Shown: positions 1-7,379 of the stretch, piece after piece | Layout of the letters: each line of letters begins with the position of its first letter | Position numbering within the stretch: position 1 is the first letter of the stretch | Source: Desulfobacterales bacterium | Lineage (GTDB): Bacteria > Desulfobacterota > Desulfobacteria > Desulfobacterales > JAAELO01 | Assembly: GCA_024226555.1 (NCBI GenBank) | Contig: JAAELO010000822.1 | Coordinates: 1 to 62,865 of the forward strand | Reading direction: 5' to 3' | DNA: 62,865 nt | Translations under genes and position numbers: made by a program | Notes under the pieces: generated by a model | The model's input: only the letters and a program-made list of their open reading frames with translations | Databases searched by the model: none | Told to the model about the DNA's origin: nothing

Positions 1-76
1 AATAAATATTATAATAAATATTATAATAAATATTATAATAAATATTATAATAAATATTATAATAAATATTATAATA
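1..76. repeat. 12-bp AT-only tandem repeat
   Basis: The unit AATAAATATTAT is repeated head to tail six times without a mismatch, followed by a partial seventh unit. The array starts at the window edge, so its true length is unknown. It lies downstream of the WYL regulator gene, which ends at 135, in non-coding DNA. A perfect array of this kind is expected to be prone to length variation by slippage. Confidence 0.95.
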
Positions 77-134
77 TAAAATATTTAAAACAATGTCAAG
101 TGTCTGTAAATACATTTATATTGCAGAAATATGC

Positions 135-1091
135 TTACTGGCTGTCCCTGCATTTATAATGATGATTTAAGCGTTTTATTAATTTTAATATTATATTTTT
201 TAGATCCTCAGGATAAATTATTTCAGCACTATCAGTAAAATTCAGAAGCCATCTTGCAAAATAATCCAGTGAAAAAGTTATAAAACTCATCTCTATTTTA
301 TCCTTGTAAACTTCTTCCTTAACTAAACCGTGATAATATTTGCTATCACCCAGGTATTTTAAAGCATCTTTTTTAAATCTGATTTTGGTATTAACCAAAG
401 AAGCTTTATCAAAAAGATCCTTTATTAATGCAGACATTGTTTTTCTTTTTTTAACAGAAAAGTGTTCATCTATAATTTTTAGTTTTTTTATCCTGTCTAT
501 ACGAAAATCTCTGTAATCAGATCTCAACCTGCAATATGCTATCAAATGCCAGTTACTTGTATAAAAATATAATCCCAGTGGTTCTATAACCCTGATTGTA
601 GATTCATATTTATAATTTGAATGATAGTCTATCTCAAACAATTTGTTCTTACTTATTACATTCTGTATCTCAAACAGATAGTTATCTTTAGTTTGTTTGT
701 TATCAAAATTTCCAACCATCACTCTGGATTCAAGATTTGCAAGTTTTTCTTTCTGTCCCTTTGAAATTACAGATTTTATTTTATATAGTGATGACTCATA
801 GTTTTCTTTTATTTTATCATCTGTATGTTTCTCAGTTAACTTACTCCCAAACAGTAGTGCACTTGCTTCATCTTCAGTAAAAACAACGGGGGGCAAGTGA
901 TACCCATCAACTATAAAATATCCTTTACCATTTTCTGATCCAATAGGAACTCCGGAATCTTCCAGAGCTCTGATATCTCTGTAAACAGTTCTTATACTTA
1001 TTTCAAATCTATCAGAAATCTCTTTTGCAGATATAAATTGCTTTGATTGAAGTTGAACCAAAATTGCTGTTAATCTGTTTATTCTCTTCAT
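135..1091 (-). CDS. WYL-domain transcriptional regulator (YafY type)
   Basis: A 318-residue DNA-binding regulator. An N-terminal DeoR-like winged helix (about residues 5-60, with ISAKEISDRFEISIRTVYRDI as the recognition region) is followed by a WYL ligand-sensing domain (about 145-215; the signature appears as SNWHLIAYCRLR) and a C-terminal WCX-like extension. WYL proteins bind small ligands or nucleic acids and often control stress or defence genes, but no obvious target is adjacent here. Five bases before the start codon lies the end of repeat E1, whose terminal arm carries an AGAGG that serves as the only visible ribosome binding site. Family assignment is firm; the target is unknown. Confidence 0.9.
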   Translation of the reverse strand: MKRINRLTAILVQLQSKQFISAKEISDRFEISIRTVYRDIRALEDSGVPIGSENGKGYFIVDGYHLPPVVFTEDEASALLFGSKLTEKHTDDKIKENYESSLYKIKSVISKGQKEKLANLESRVMVGNFDNKQTKDNYLFEIQNVISKNKLFEIDYHSNYKYESTIRVIEPLGLYFYTSNWHLIAYCRLRSDYRDFRIDRIKKLKIIDEHFSVKKRKTMSALIKDLFDKASLVNTKIRFKKDALKYLGDSKYYHGLVKEEVYKDKIEMSFITFSLDYFARWLLNFTDSAEIIYPEDLKNIILKLIKRLNHHYKCRDSQ

Positions 1092-1096
1092 TTATA

Positions 1097-1336
1097 GGGA
1101 ACCTCTAATAATTAGAATTTTGATTGAAATTCAACGTTTATAAAAGCTTTTAGTTTTATAAAATCTCTGCATGAAAAAAAATAACGAGCCGATTCGTTTA
1201 TAAAACGCTTTTTATTTATAAACATACTACAGTTCTTTTTTTGAATAACTCAGTGTAATGCGGAGCATTCACAGCATCTACATTGATAAACGAGAACCTC
1301 AGTAGTTCGATTAAAAGTCGGTTATTAGAGATTCAC
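1097..1336 (+). repeat. MITE-like inverted-repeat element, copy E1
   Basis: Left arm is GGGAACCTCTAATAATTAG and the right arm reads TTATTAGAGATTC, complementary to the left end. The interior has AT-rich GTTTATAAAAGC-type palindromes and no reading frame. The first 75 bases match copy E6 (21503 onward) with three mismatches. The element fills the gap between the WYL gene start and the patatin gene end. Its right arm encodes the last residues of the patatin protein (ESLITDF and stop). Confidence 0.88.
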
Positions 1337-2171
1337 TATAGTTTTTTAAAAAAACCTCTGCATCTTTTTTTCCAATATTATATAAAGATAATAACCTGCC
1401 TTTATTTTTTTCTAATCTTTTAACCTTAAAAGGTACACTTGGTCTGATTACAATAACGTTACCAACTTCTTCTTGTTTTTCAATCTCTTCAAGCATTCTA
1501 TTATATATATTATGTCTGTTTTCAATCAAACTAACAAGTTCGGGATATTTATTATATTTTAGTCTTATTATTTTTTTAAACCTGAATGTTTTTTTTCTAT
1601 AACCTTTATTTTGTGTGAGAACTATAATATTTTTACTATTTCCATCTTCAATAGATTTCTTTAATGGAATTGCATCAGATAAACCACCATCAAGATAAGT
1701 TTTACCATTTATTATACTGAATTCTGAAACAAAAGGTATACTAGATGTGGCTTTTAAATATTCCATAAGATTCTGATTATTAAGATTATTCATTGAAAAA
1801 TATTCTGCTTCACCATTTTTACAGTTTGTCACTCCAACAACAAACTTTGTATCAGCTTTAAAAAATGATTCATAATCAAATGGAACAATTGAATTTGGAA
1901 GTTGATTAAACAGAAAATCAAAACCAAATATGTTTTTTTTGAAGATTAAATTTCTTAAACTTAAATATCTTTTGTCCTTAACAAAATCTATTGTAACTTT
2001 TTTATTCCTTCCTTTCTGTTTCGAAATATAGGAGGTTCCAATCACAGCGCCCGCTGAAACTCCTATAACATATGGAAATCGTGTATCATTTTCTAAAAAC
2101 GTCTCCAATACACCGGCAGTATATACACACCTCATACCACCACCTTCTAAAACAAGCCCCATATTAATCAT
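1311..2171 (-). CDS. Patatin-like phospholipase family protein
   Basis: A 286-residue serine lipid acyl hydrolase-type protein. It shows the glycine-rich oxyanion loop EGGGMRC (about residues 9-15), the nucleophile elbow GVSAG with Ser39, and the catalytic aspartate in DGG (Asp161), so the Ser-Asp dyad is complete. Length and order fit the bacterial YjjU-like patatins, thought to hydrolyse phospholipid or lysophospholipid esters; substrate cannot be read from sequence. No signal peptide is visible, so it is probably cytoplasmic. The final seven codons (ESLITDF) and the stop lie inside repeat E1, so the natural C-terminus was probably rewritten by the insertion. Confidence 0.9.
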   Translation of the reverse strand: MINMGLVLEGGGMRCVYTAGVLETFLENDTRFPYVIGVSAGAVIGTSYISKQKGRNKKVTIDFVKDKRYLSLRNLIFKKNIFGFDFLFNQLPNSIVPFDYESFFKADTKFVVGVTNCKNGEAEYFSMNNLNNQNLMEYLKATSSIPFVSEFSIINGKTYLDGGLSDAIPLKKSIEDGNSKNIIVLTQNKGYRKKTFRFKKIIRLKYNKYPELVSLIENRHNIYNRMLEEIEKQEEVGNVIVIRPSVPFKVKRLEKNKGRLLSLYNIGKKDAEVFLKNYSESLITDF

Positions 2172-2200
2172 TTTATACCTGCTGCCTGAAATGGATTAAA

Positions 2201-2303
2201 GGGAATCTCTAATAACTGTTATTTTTGCAAAATACTTCAATTATCAGATGTTCCCTGAAACAAATTCATCACATCAATTAAAATTCTGATTATTAGAAGT
2301 TTT
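2201..2303 (-). repeat. MITE-like element, copy E2 (short)
   Basis: Starts GGGAATCTCTAATAACTG and ends with ATTCTGATTATTAGAAG, the complement of the other arm type, so it is inverted relative to E1. About 100 bp, no reading frame. It lies between the divergent starts of the patatin gene and the ABC ATPase gene and could influence either promoter. Confidence 0.75.
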
Positions 2304-2372
2304 CATTCATAATTTGTCAATCTAATAAATTTAATGTAAGTATATTTCTTCGCAATTTATAAAAGGATTTAC

Positions 2373-3812
2373 ATGGAAAACTACCTGATTAAACTTAATA
2401 AAATTACAGCAAGATTATACGATAAGTTTATATTAAAAGATAGTACATGGAATCTAAAAAAAAATGAAAGTTGGGTTATACTGGGACCTAATGGTTCTGG
2501 TAAATCATCATTTGTTAGGACTCTTACTGGTAAGGTTCCTGTTGTTAAGGGTTCAATTGAGTATTCTTTAAACCCAAAATCAGATATAGCTATTGTTTCT
2601 TTTGAGGATTTAAAAATTCTCCTGCAAAAAGAGGACTTTCTTGAAGAATGCAGGAACTATAGCAATTCCAATTCCCAAACAACCGCTCTAAGTCTTCTCC
2701 AGATTAACGAAGATACAACAAACTTAAATAAATATATAAATGTTTTCCAACTAAATAATTTATTAAATAAAAATATTTTAGAACTTTCAACTGGAGAAAG
2801 GCGCAAATTTCTTATAGTAAAAGCTCTTCTTAAATCCCCGGATGTTCTGATATTAGATGAACCTTTTGAAGGACTGGATAAAAATTCAAAGGCTTCTTTA
2901 AAAGAAATTATCGACAATTTAATAGACAGGAACATACAGATTATGCTTGTAACTCACAGATTTGATGAAATTCCAGATAAAATAGAGAATATTCTTTATA
3001 TAGACAGCTTAAAGATCAAAGACAATGGAAATAAAAAAGATATACTTAATCGTTATTTTAATAAAAAGATTTTCCATAAAAAAACAGTTAAAAAAAACAT
3101 ATCCTATGGAAGTTCTTTAAAATTAAGATCTTTAGTTGAGATGAGAAATATCAACATTAAGTATGGAGATCATGTTGTTTTAGCAAACTTAACCTGGACA
3201 ATGAAGAGTGATGAAAACTGGAAAATCAGTGGACCAAACGGATCTGGCAAATCCACACTTTTAAAACTTATATCTGCAGATAACCTCCAGGCATATTCAA
3301 ACGAAATATACCTTTTTGGTAGGAAAAGAGGGACTGGTGAAAGCATATTTGATATAAAAAAAAGAATTGGTTTAGTGACACCAGAACTTCAACTACAATA
3401 CAGGAAAAAGATAACCGTTCTCAATGTTGTTATTTCAGGTTTTTTTGATTCAATTGGCTTATATCAACAACCATCAGAGATTCAAATAAACAGAGCTGTT
3501 GATGTTCTAAAAACAACAGGTTTGGATATAAAAAAAAGATTTGACCATCTATCTTATGGTGAACAAAGAGTTGTTCTTATATCAAGGGCTATTGTTAAAT
3601 CACCTGAAATACTGATTTTAGACGAGCCATGTCAGGGCCTTGATCCGGATAACAGAAATATAGTATTAAATCTATGTGACCAGATAGCTTTTAATACGGA
3701 TACAAGAATTTTATTCGTATCACACAATGAAGATGACAACCTTAAATGTATTAGCAACGAGCTAAAACTTAACAGCAATAGTAATAATGATTATGAAATA
3801 GCAAAGTTATGA
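2373..3812 (+). CDS. ModF-like ATP-binding protein with two ABC domains
   Basis: A 479-residue soluble protein with two complete ABC ATPase domains in tandem. Domain 1 has Walker A at residues 38-45 (GPNGSGKS), signature LSTGERR (138-144) and Walker B with EP at about 158-164. Domain 2 has Walker A at 287-294, signature LSYGEQR (393-399) and Walker B at about 413-419. Two cassettes, no membrane segment and this length match ModF (PhrA), an uncharacterised protein named from molybdate loci. No molybdate transporter genes are adjacent, so a transport role is not supported. It is followed 20 bp later by ung on the same strand. The family call is reasonable; function is open. Confidence 0.82.
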   Translation: MENYLIKLNKITARLYDKFILKDSTWNLKKNESWVILGPNGSGKSSFVRTLTGKVPVVKGSIEYSLNPKSDIAIVSFEDLKILLQKEDFLEECRNYSNSNSQTTALSLLQINEDTTNLNKYINVFQLNNLLNKNILELSTGERRKFLIVKALLKSPDVLILDEPFEGLDKNSKASLKEIIDNLIDRNIQIMLVTHRFDEIPDKIENILYIDSLKIKDNGNKKDILNRYFNKKIFHKKTVKKNISYGSSLKLRSLVEMRNINIKYGDHVVLANLTWTMKSDENWKISGPNGSGKSTLLKLISADNLQAYSNEIYLFGRKRGTGESIFDIKKRIGLVTPELQLQYRKKITVLNVVISGFFDSIGLYQQPSEIQINRAVDVLKTTGLDIKKRFDHLSYGEQRVVLISRAIVKSPEILILDEPCQGLDPDNRNIVLNLCDQIAFNTDTRILFVSHNEDDNLKCISNELKLNSNSNNDYEIAKL

Positions 3813-3832
3813 TTAAGAGAGGAAAAGATTAG

Positions 3833-4522
3833 ATGAGTATTAAATTAAATGAATCGTGGCGACAATATCTTGAGAAAGAGTTTAGTAAAGATTACATGGT
3901 ATCACTAAGAAATTTTTTAAAGGAGGAAAAGGGCAAAGGTAAAACAATATATCCTCAGGGAAGCGAATTTTTTAATGCTCTGGATACTACTAATTTTGAT
4001 CTTGTTAAAGTGGTCATTATCGGTCAGGATCCTTACCACGGCCCGGGCCAGGCTCACGGTTTATGTTTTTCTGTTCGTCATGGTATAAAACCACCACCAT
4101 CACTTGTCAATATTTTCAAAGAGATCGAAAGTGATCTTAATCTAAAGCAACCTGCACACGGATGCTTAACCTCCTGGGCAAAACAAGGTGTTTTACTTCT
4201 AAACAGTGTGTTAAGTGTTGAAAGAAATCTTGCTGCATCACACCAGGGAAAAGGTTGGGAAACTTTTACTGATAAAGTTATTGATGTTATCAATCAAAAT
4301 AGAGATGGAGTTGTATTTTTATTATGGGGTAGTTATGCTCAGAAAAAAGGAAAGATAATTGACCAAAACAGGCATCTTGTTTTGGAATCACCCCACCCAT
4401 CACCACTTTCAGCACATAGAGGATTTATGGGAAACAAACATTTCTCTAAAACCAATGATTATCTTAAAGAAAAAGGTGAAACAATTATTAACTGGAAATT
4501 ACCTGAGGTTGAGGAGTTCTAA
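3833..4522 (+). CDS. ung: Uracil-DNA glycosylase, family 1
   Basis: Removes uracil from DNA, starting base-excision repair. The 229-residue length is standard. The water-activating loop GQDPYHGPGQAHG carries the catalytic aspartate (Asp66), and the minor-groove intercalation loop HPSPLSAHRGF carries the catalytic histidine (His188). The start is preceded by GAGAGGAAAAGATTAG, giving a fair ribosome binding site. It probably shares a transcript with the ABC ATPase gene upstream. Its stop codon falls inside the degenerate left arm of repeat E4, so the last two or three residues may derive from the insertion. Confidence 0.97.
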   Translation: MSIKLNESWRQYLEKEFSKDYMVSLRNFLKEEKGKGKTIYPQGSEFFNALDTTNFDLVKVVIIGQDPYHGPGQAHGLCFSVRHGIKPPPSLVNIFKEIESDLNLKQPAHGCLTSWAKQGVLLLNSVLSVERNLAASHQGKGWETFTDKVIDVINQNRDGVVFLLWGSYAQKKGKIIDQNRHLVLESPHPSPLSAHRGFMGNKHFSKTNDYLKEKGETIINWKLPEVEEF

Positions 4523-4795
4523 TAATAAAAGTTTTATTTTATGGGGGATCTCAGTAAAGGGGTTCCCGATTATCTTTTTGTTGATATCTTTAGGGAATCT
4601 CTTCTAAGTAACACTTTTTATATATTATGTGTTATTAGGCAGTTAGGTTCCAGAATATCTATTCTGGAGGAGTCGCTAATAACTGATCTTTTTGCGAAAC
4701 ACAGATATAACAAAAATAAAACTGTAGTAAAATCAACCCTTTATTTTTTGTTATGCCTTGTTTTTCATCAAAAATTCTAATTATTAGAGGTTCCC
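4513..4795 (-). repeat. MITE-like composite element, copy E4
   Basis: The right end reads AATTCTAATTATTAGAGG then TTCCC, the perfect complement of the E1 left arm; the left end is a degenerate GGAGTTCTAATAAT. Inside it, 4593-4684 is a 92-bp block found again, inverted and with one mismatch, in E6 (21738-21829). That block contains a CCAGAAT...ATTCTGG hairpin. The ends overlap the stop codons of ung and of the BNR-repeat gene. No transposase is present. Confidence 0.82.
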
Positions 4796-5835
4796 TTTAA
4801 TCTAAAAATATTTGAACAGAAAGTATCTGCATATAAATATCCATCTTTGTACCCAAGGTCTTCAACATTTTTTACGGGGATATCTCCAGTTATATCTTTC
4901 CATGTTAACCCATTATCCTTGCTAAACCAAACAGAACCTCTATTATACCAAATGGGGTAGCTCTTGGAGGAAGAAAGAAATATCTCATTACTTCTTTTTG
5001 GATTTATACATACTGAAGTTATGTATTCAACAGTCTTTTCTCCAAACCTTTTCAGTTTTGGAAATGATCGTTTAAAATTCCTGCCATTATCTAAACTTAT
5101 ATATAAACCATCATCAAAAGCCGCATAAATTTTCCCATTACTATGTGATAAAATTTTTTGAACACTTTTTTCACTTATATCTTCATTTTTACATTTTGAT
5201 TGCTTCCAGGTTTTACCATAATTCTGTGTATACCAAAGGCCACCCCAATATAGACCTGCGTATAGTCTACCTGATTTTTTATCAAAACAGATAGATGGTA
5301 TCTCTTTACCATTAAAATCTTTTAATTTATAAAATGATTTTCCATAGTTATCACTTTTATAAAGAGAACCATAAAAATCACCTTTTCCAAAGCCATCTGT
5401 TTCTCCTTTTAAAATATGAGAAGCAACAACAATAACTTTACCGGTTTTACTGATCGCTATACTTTTATAATTTACATGCTTATAAAAGCTTAAATTTGCA
5501 ATTTTATTCCATTTTTTACCAGCAGTTTTACTTCTAAATAATCCAAGTGGTATTCCAGCAAACAAATCTGAACTATTTGACGGGTTTATAGCAAAGGATG
5601 CTATTTCTCTCGAAGCCAATCCATTGTTAATCGGTTTCCAAAGATCCCCTCTATTTATACTTTTATAAATACCAGATACATCAGAACATAAATATACTAC
5701 TTTAGAATTTTTATCATCAGGAGTTATATTAAGGAAAAGACCACCGCCACTAAAACCGAATTGTTCCCATTTTGAAGCCAGTGATATGTCATATAAAAAA
5801 ATGCATAAAAGCAAAATTTTAATAAAAGTTTTCAT
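4777..5835 (-). CDS. Secreted BNR/sialidase-like beta-propeller protein
   Basis: A 352-residue exported protein. Residues 1-20 form a signal peptide (MKTFIKILLLCIFLYDISLA). The rest holds repeated Asp-box-like motifs such as S.NRGDLW, S.DNGRNF, SKDNGLTW and TQNYGKTW, which mark a BNR/YCF48-type beta-propeller. Catalytic sialidase residues are not evident, so a binding or structural role is as likely as an enzyme. The last six residues (KGTSNN) and the TAG stop are encoded by the terminal arm of repeat E4, showing that the original 3' end was replaced. A TATAAT sits only 10 bases before the ATG, so the transcript may have almost no leader. Confidence 0.75.
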   Translation of the reverse strand: MKTFIKILLLCIFLYDISLASKWEQFGFSGGGLFLNITPDDKNSKVVYLCSDVSGIYKSINRGDLWKPINNGLASREIASFAINPSNSSDLFAGIPLGLFRSKTAGKKWNKIANLSFYKHVNYKSIAISKTGKVIVVASHILKGETDGFGKGDFYGSLYKSDNYGKSFYKLKDFNGKEIPSICFDKKSGRLYAGLYWGGLWYTQNYGKTWKQSKCKNEDISEKSVQKILSHSNGKIYAAFDDGLYISLDNGRNFKRSFPKLKRFGEKTVEYITSVCINPKRSNEIFLSSSKSYPIWYNRGSVWFSKDNGLTWKDITGDIPVKNVEDLGYKDGYLYADTFCSNIFRLKGTSNN

Positions 5836-6012
5836 AGTTATAAAAATTATACCACTTATTAAATTTTTAAAAAATAAAATTGCTCTGTTTTCATCTTCAA
5901 TCCCAGGATTTTATAAATTCTAAATTTTACTCTTATTTTTTTAGGAAATAAAATACAAGAGATGTCAGAAAAAGCATGCAAAACAACTTTTTCCAACATC
6001 AATTAAATACTT

Positions 6013-6189
6013 TTATCTATACGGGGGCCATCTATCCTGTCGATCAAGACTTTTCAAATAATCTATCTTTTCTTCAGGATAAAAGAAATCTCTGTTTCTC
6101 TTAAATGGAATCAGGTTTTTAAAGAAATCACTAATTTTTATGATATTTAATTGAATGTCATTAATTATTTTATAGCTGCATACTTTCAT
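6013..6189 (-). CDS. Small ORF 3 (58 residues), unknown
   Basis: A 58-codon frame preceded by GAGGTGATAC before its ATG, a good ribosome binding site. Its first 20 bases overlap the end of the 47-codon frame upstream, suggesting translational coupling. The product is basic and aromatic, ending DYLKSLDRQDRWPPYR, with no signal peptide or membrane helix. I do not recognise a family. The ribosome binding site and coupling are the only support that it is a gene. Confidence 0.45.
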   Translation of the reverse strand: MKVCSYKIINDIQLNIIKISDFFKNLIPFKRNRDFFYPEEKIDYLKSLDRQDRWPPYR

Positions 6190-6313
6190 GTATCACCTCA
6201 TGTTCATGGAATTTGAATTTAAACATCTCTTTAATTTTAATACTTCTAACTTTGTAATTCCTGTAATAATCTGCTCCCATCGTATTGGTTTGTACCTGTA
6301 AATAACTCTTCAT
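6170..6313 (-). CDS. Small ORF 2 (47 residues), unknown
   Basis: A 47-codon frame with the best ribosome binding site in the region: AGGAGG six bases before the ATG. The predicted peptide begins MKSYLQVQTNTMGADYYRNY and continues with a Lys/Phe/His-rich tail. It lies about 60 bases beyond the terminator that follows the 16-codon frame, so it would be expressed by read-through or from its own promoter. Weak similarity to the 16-residue peptide upstream (Y-I/L-Q ... G-D/A-D) is seen by eye only. Unknown function. Confidence 0.5.
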   Translation of the reverse strand: MKSYLQVQTNTMGADYYRNYKVRSIKIKEMFKFKFHEHEVIHESMQL

Positions 6314-6374
6314 CAAATGTTCCTCCTGTTTTATTATTAAAATTCAGATCAAATCTTTATTTAGATCTGACCAA

Positions 6375-6409
6375 CTAAAAAACCCGAATTAGATGATCTA
6401 ATCCGGGTT
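6375..6409 (-). terminator. Rho-independent terminator after the 16-codon ORF
   Basis: On the minus strand a 13-bp stem (AACCCGGATTAGA pairing with TCTAATTCGGGTT, one G-U pair) closes a 3-base loop and is followed by TTTTTT. It starts 30 bases after the stop of the 16-codon frame and lies between it and the 47-codon frame. Confidence 0.88.
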
Positions 6410-6438
6410 TATCTTATCACTTAATTTTATTGAGTTAA

Positions 6439-6489
6439 TTAAACCAGATCATCTCCTTCTGTTTGTATATATTTGGTATTTCTTGACAT
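6439..6489 (-). CDS. Small ORF 1: 16-residue peptide MSRNTKYIQTEGDDLV
   Basis: A 17-codon frame (with stop) lying alone between a promoter-like sequence and a strong terminator. GAGG lies nine bases before the ATG. The promoter-like TTGACA (6552-6547) with TATATT (6531-6526) or a slightly shifted -10 is upstream on the same strand. A 16-residue product is short for an enzyme or structural protein; a modified peptide precursor, a signal peptide-like factor or an attenuation leader are possible. There is no run of one amino acid as in classical attenuators, and no maturase gene nearby. Function unknown. Confidence 0.4.
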   Translation of the reverse strand: MSRNTKYIQTEGDDLV

Positions 6490-6525
6490 GATTTAATTCC
6501 TCATTAAAATTTTTATTTGCTGAAA

Positions 6526-6552
6526 AATATAATAAAAAAATCACAATGTCAA
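6526..6552 (-). promoter_or_regulatory. Promoter-like sequence for the small-ORF unit
   Basis: Perfect TTGACA at 6552-6547 followed by TATATT at 6531-6526 (15-base spacer), or TATTTT with a 17-base spacer. It points toward the 16-codon frame, whose start codon is at 6489. Confidence 0.55.
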
Positions 6553-6849
6553 ATTTTTCTGTAACTTTTTTACCTTTAAATCTATACGTACAAAGTTTTC
6601 TTCACATGAAATAGAAAATATAGGTATGGTGCTTACCTTCACCCATTCCAATAATGAACTCAAATATAATTTCAGGATAAAGTTAATAAAACATCTTCAT
6701 TTTATTTCTAATTTCAAATGATTTAACTAAAGCTTTTCCTGTAAATTATCAATGTTATGCCCGTCTTTTAAAGTCCTTAATAGCAAATCGGCGTGAAAAA
6801 GGCTTTTGTATAAAAACCACAAATTCGATTTTTTCAAAATATGTTTGTT

Positions 6850-6895
6850 ACACTTTTCAAAAGTGTACCTCCCGGGAGCCACCGGAGGTGTTTTT
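6850..6895 (+). terminator. Double hairpin with T-tract; end of a possible small RNA
   Basis: A perfect palindrome ACACTTTTCAAAAGTGT (6850-6866) is followed directly by a GC-rich stem, ACCTCCCGG with CCGGAGGT (6867-6889, one bulged C, loop GAGCCA), and then GTTTTT. This is a strong plus-strand intrinsic terminator. No plus-strand coding gene lies upstream as far as ung at 4522, so it probably ends a non-coding transcript that starts somewhere in about 6700-6790. Confidence 0.7.
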
Positions 6896-7379
6896 ATATA
6901 TTAATTTGTTTTCTACCAGTTTTATTTTGTAGTCTTATTTTCTCAAGTTGTATTAATCATAGTTGCATCGGCTTGCAATGTCGGTTGTGTATTTTATCTT
7001 TTATTTTTTTTTAATTCTCAGGAATGATGATCGGTCATAGATTTGAAATGCACACATTTATGCATAAAAAACACAAATATTGTTAGATAAATGTTAAAAT
7101 AATATAAAAAAGATTAAACTAAACATAATTTGAGTAAAAACGTAATTTTGAAGTTCTTATTACAGCTGGTTTTAGATAGAGATATATTCTGTTTTTTAAG
7201 ACACTTGTAGTTCTACTCTTATATAATTTATTTATTTCTTCTAACTTTATGAAAGGCTAATTACTAAATAGAGATTTTTTTATTGATTATTTTACCTAAT
7301 TACCTGAAAGATTTTAGTTATAGGTTTTTTTAATTTTGAACCTAATTGATTTAAATTTATCCGGAGGCTGGAAATAGTA
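6896..7379. other. Non-coding stretch upstream of the aminotransferase gene
   Basis: About 480 bp of AT-rich DNA with no plausible reading frame, RNA gene or repeat that I can support. It presumably contains the promoter of the aminotransferase gene, but no single -35/-10 pair stands out. The 300 bp before the double hairpin (6553-6849) is likewise without a convincing gene on either strand. Confidence 0.6.

Noticed and set aside
4359-4780. Two overlapping plus-strand frames (82 and 79 codons) after ung
   Set aside because: One lies out of frame over the ung gene and both run through repeat E4; no ribosome binding site and no family resemblance.
5846-5874. Leaderless promoter for the BNR-protein gene
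   Set aside because: TATAAT lies 10 bases before the ATG, but the matching -35 region is only an A/T run; too weak in AT-rich DNA to list as a feature.
6600-6720. Minus-strand 45-codon open frame ending before the tiny-ORF promoter
   Set aside because: Open but without a credible start codon and ribosome binding site, and it runs into the TTGACA promoter; not supportable as a gene.
6780-6895. Known riboswitch classes for the structured region
   Set aside because: Compared from memory with c-di-GMP, fluoride, preQ1, glutamine, guanidine and SRP/6S core motifs; none of the conserved cores is present.
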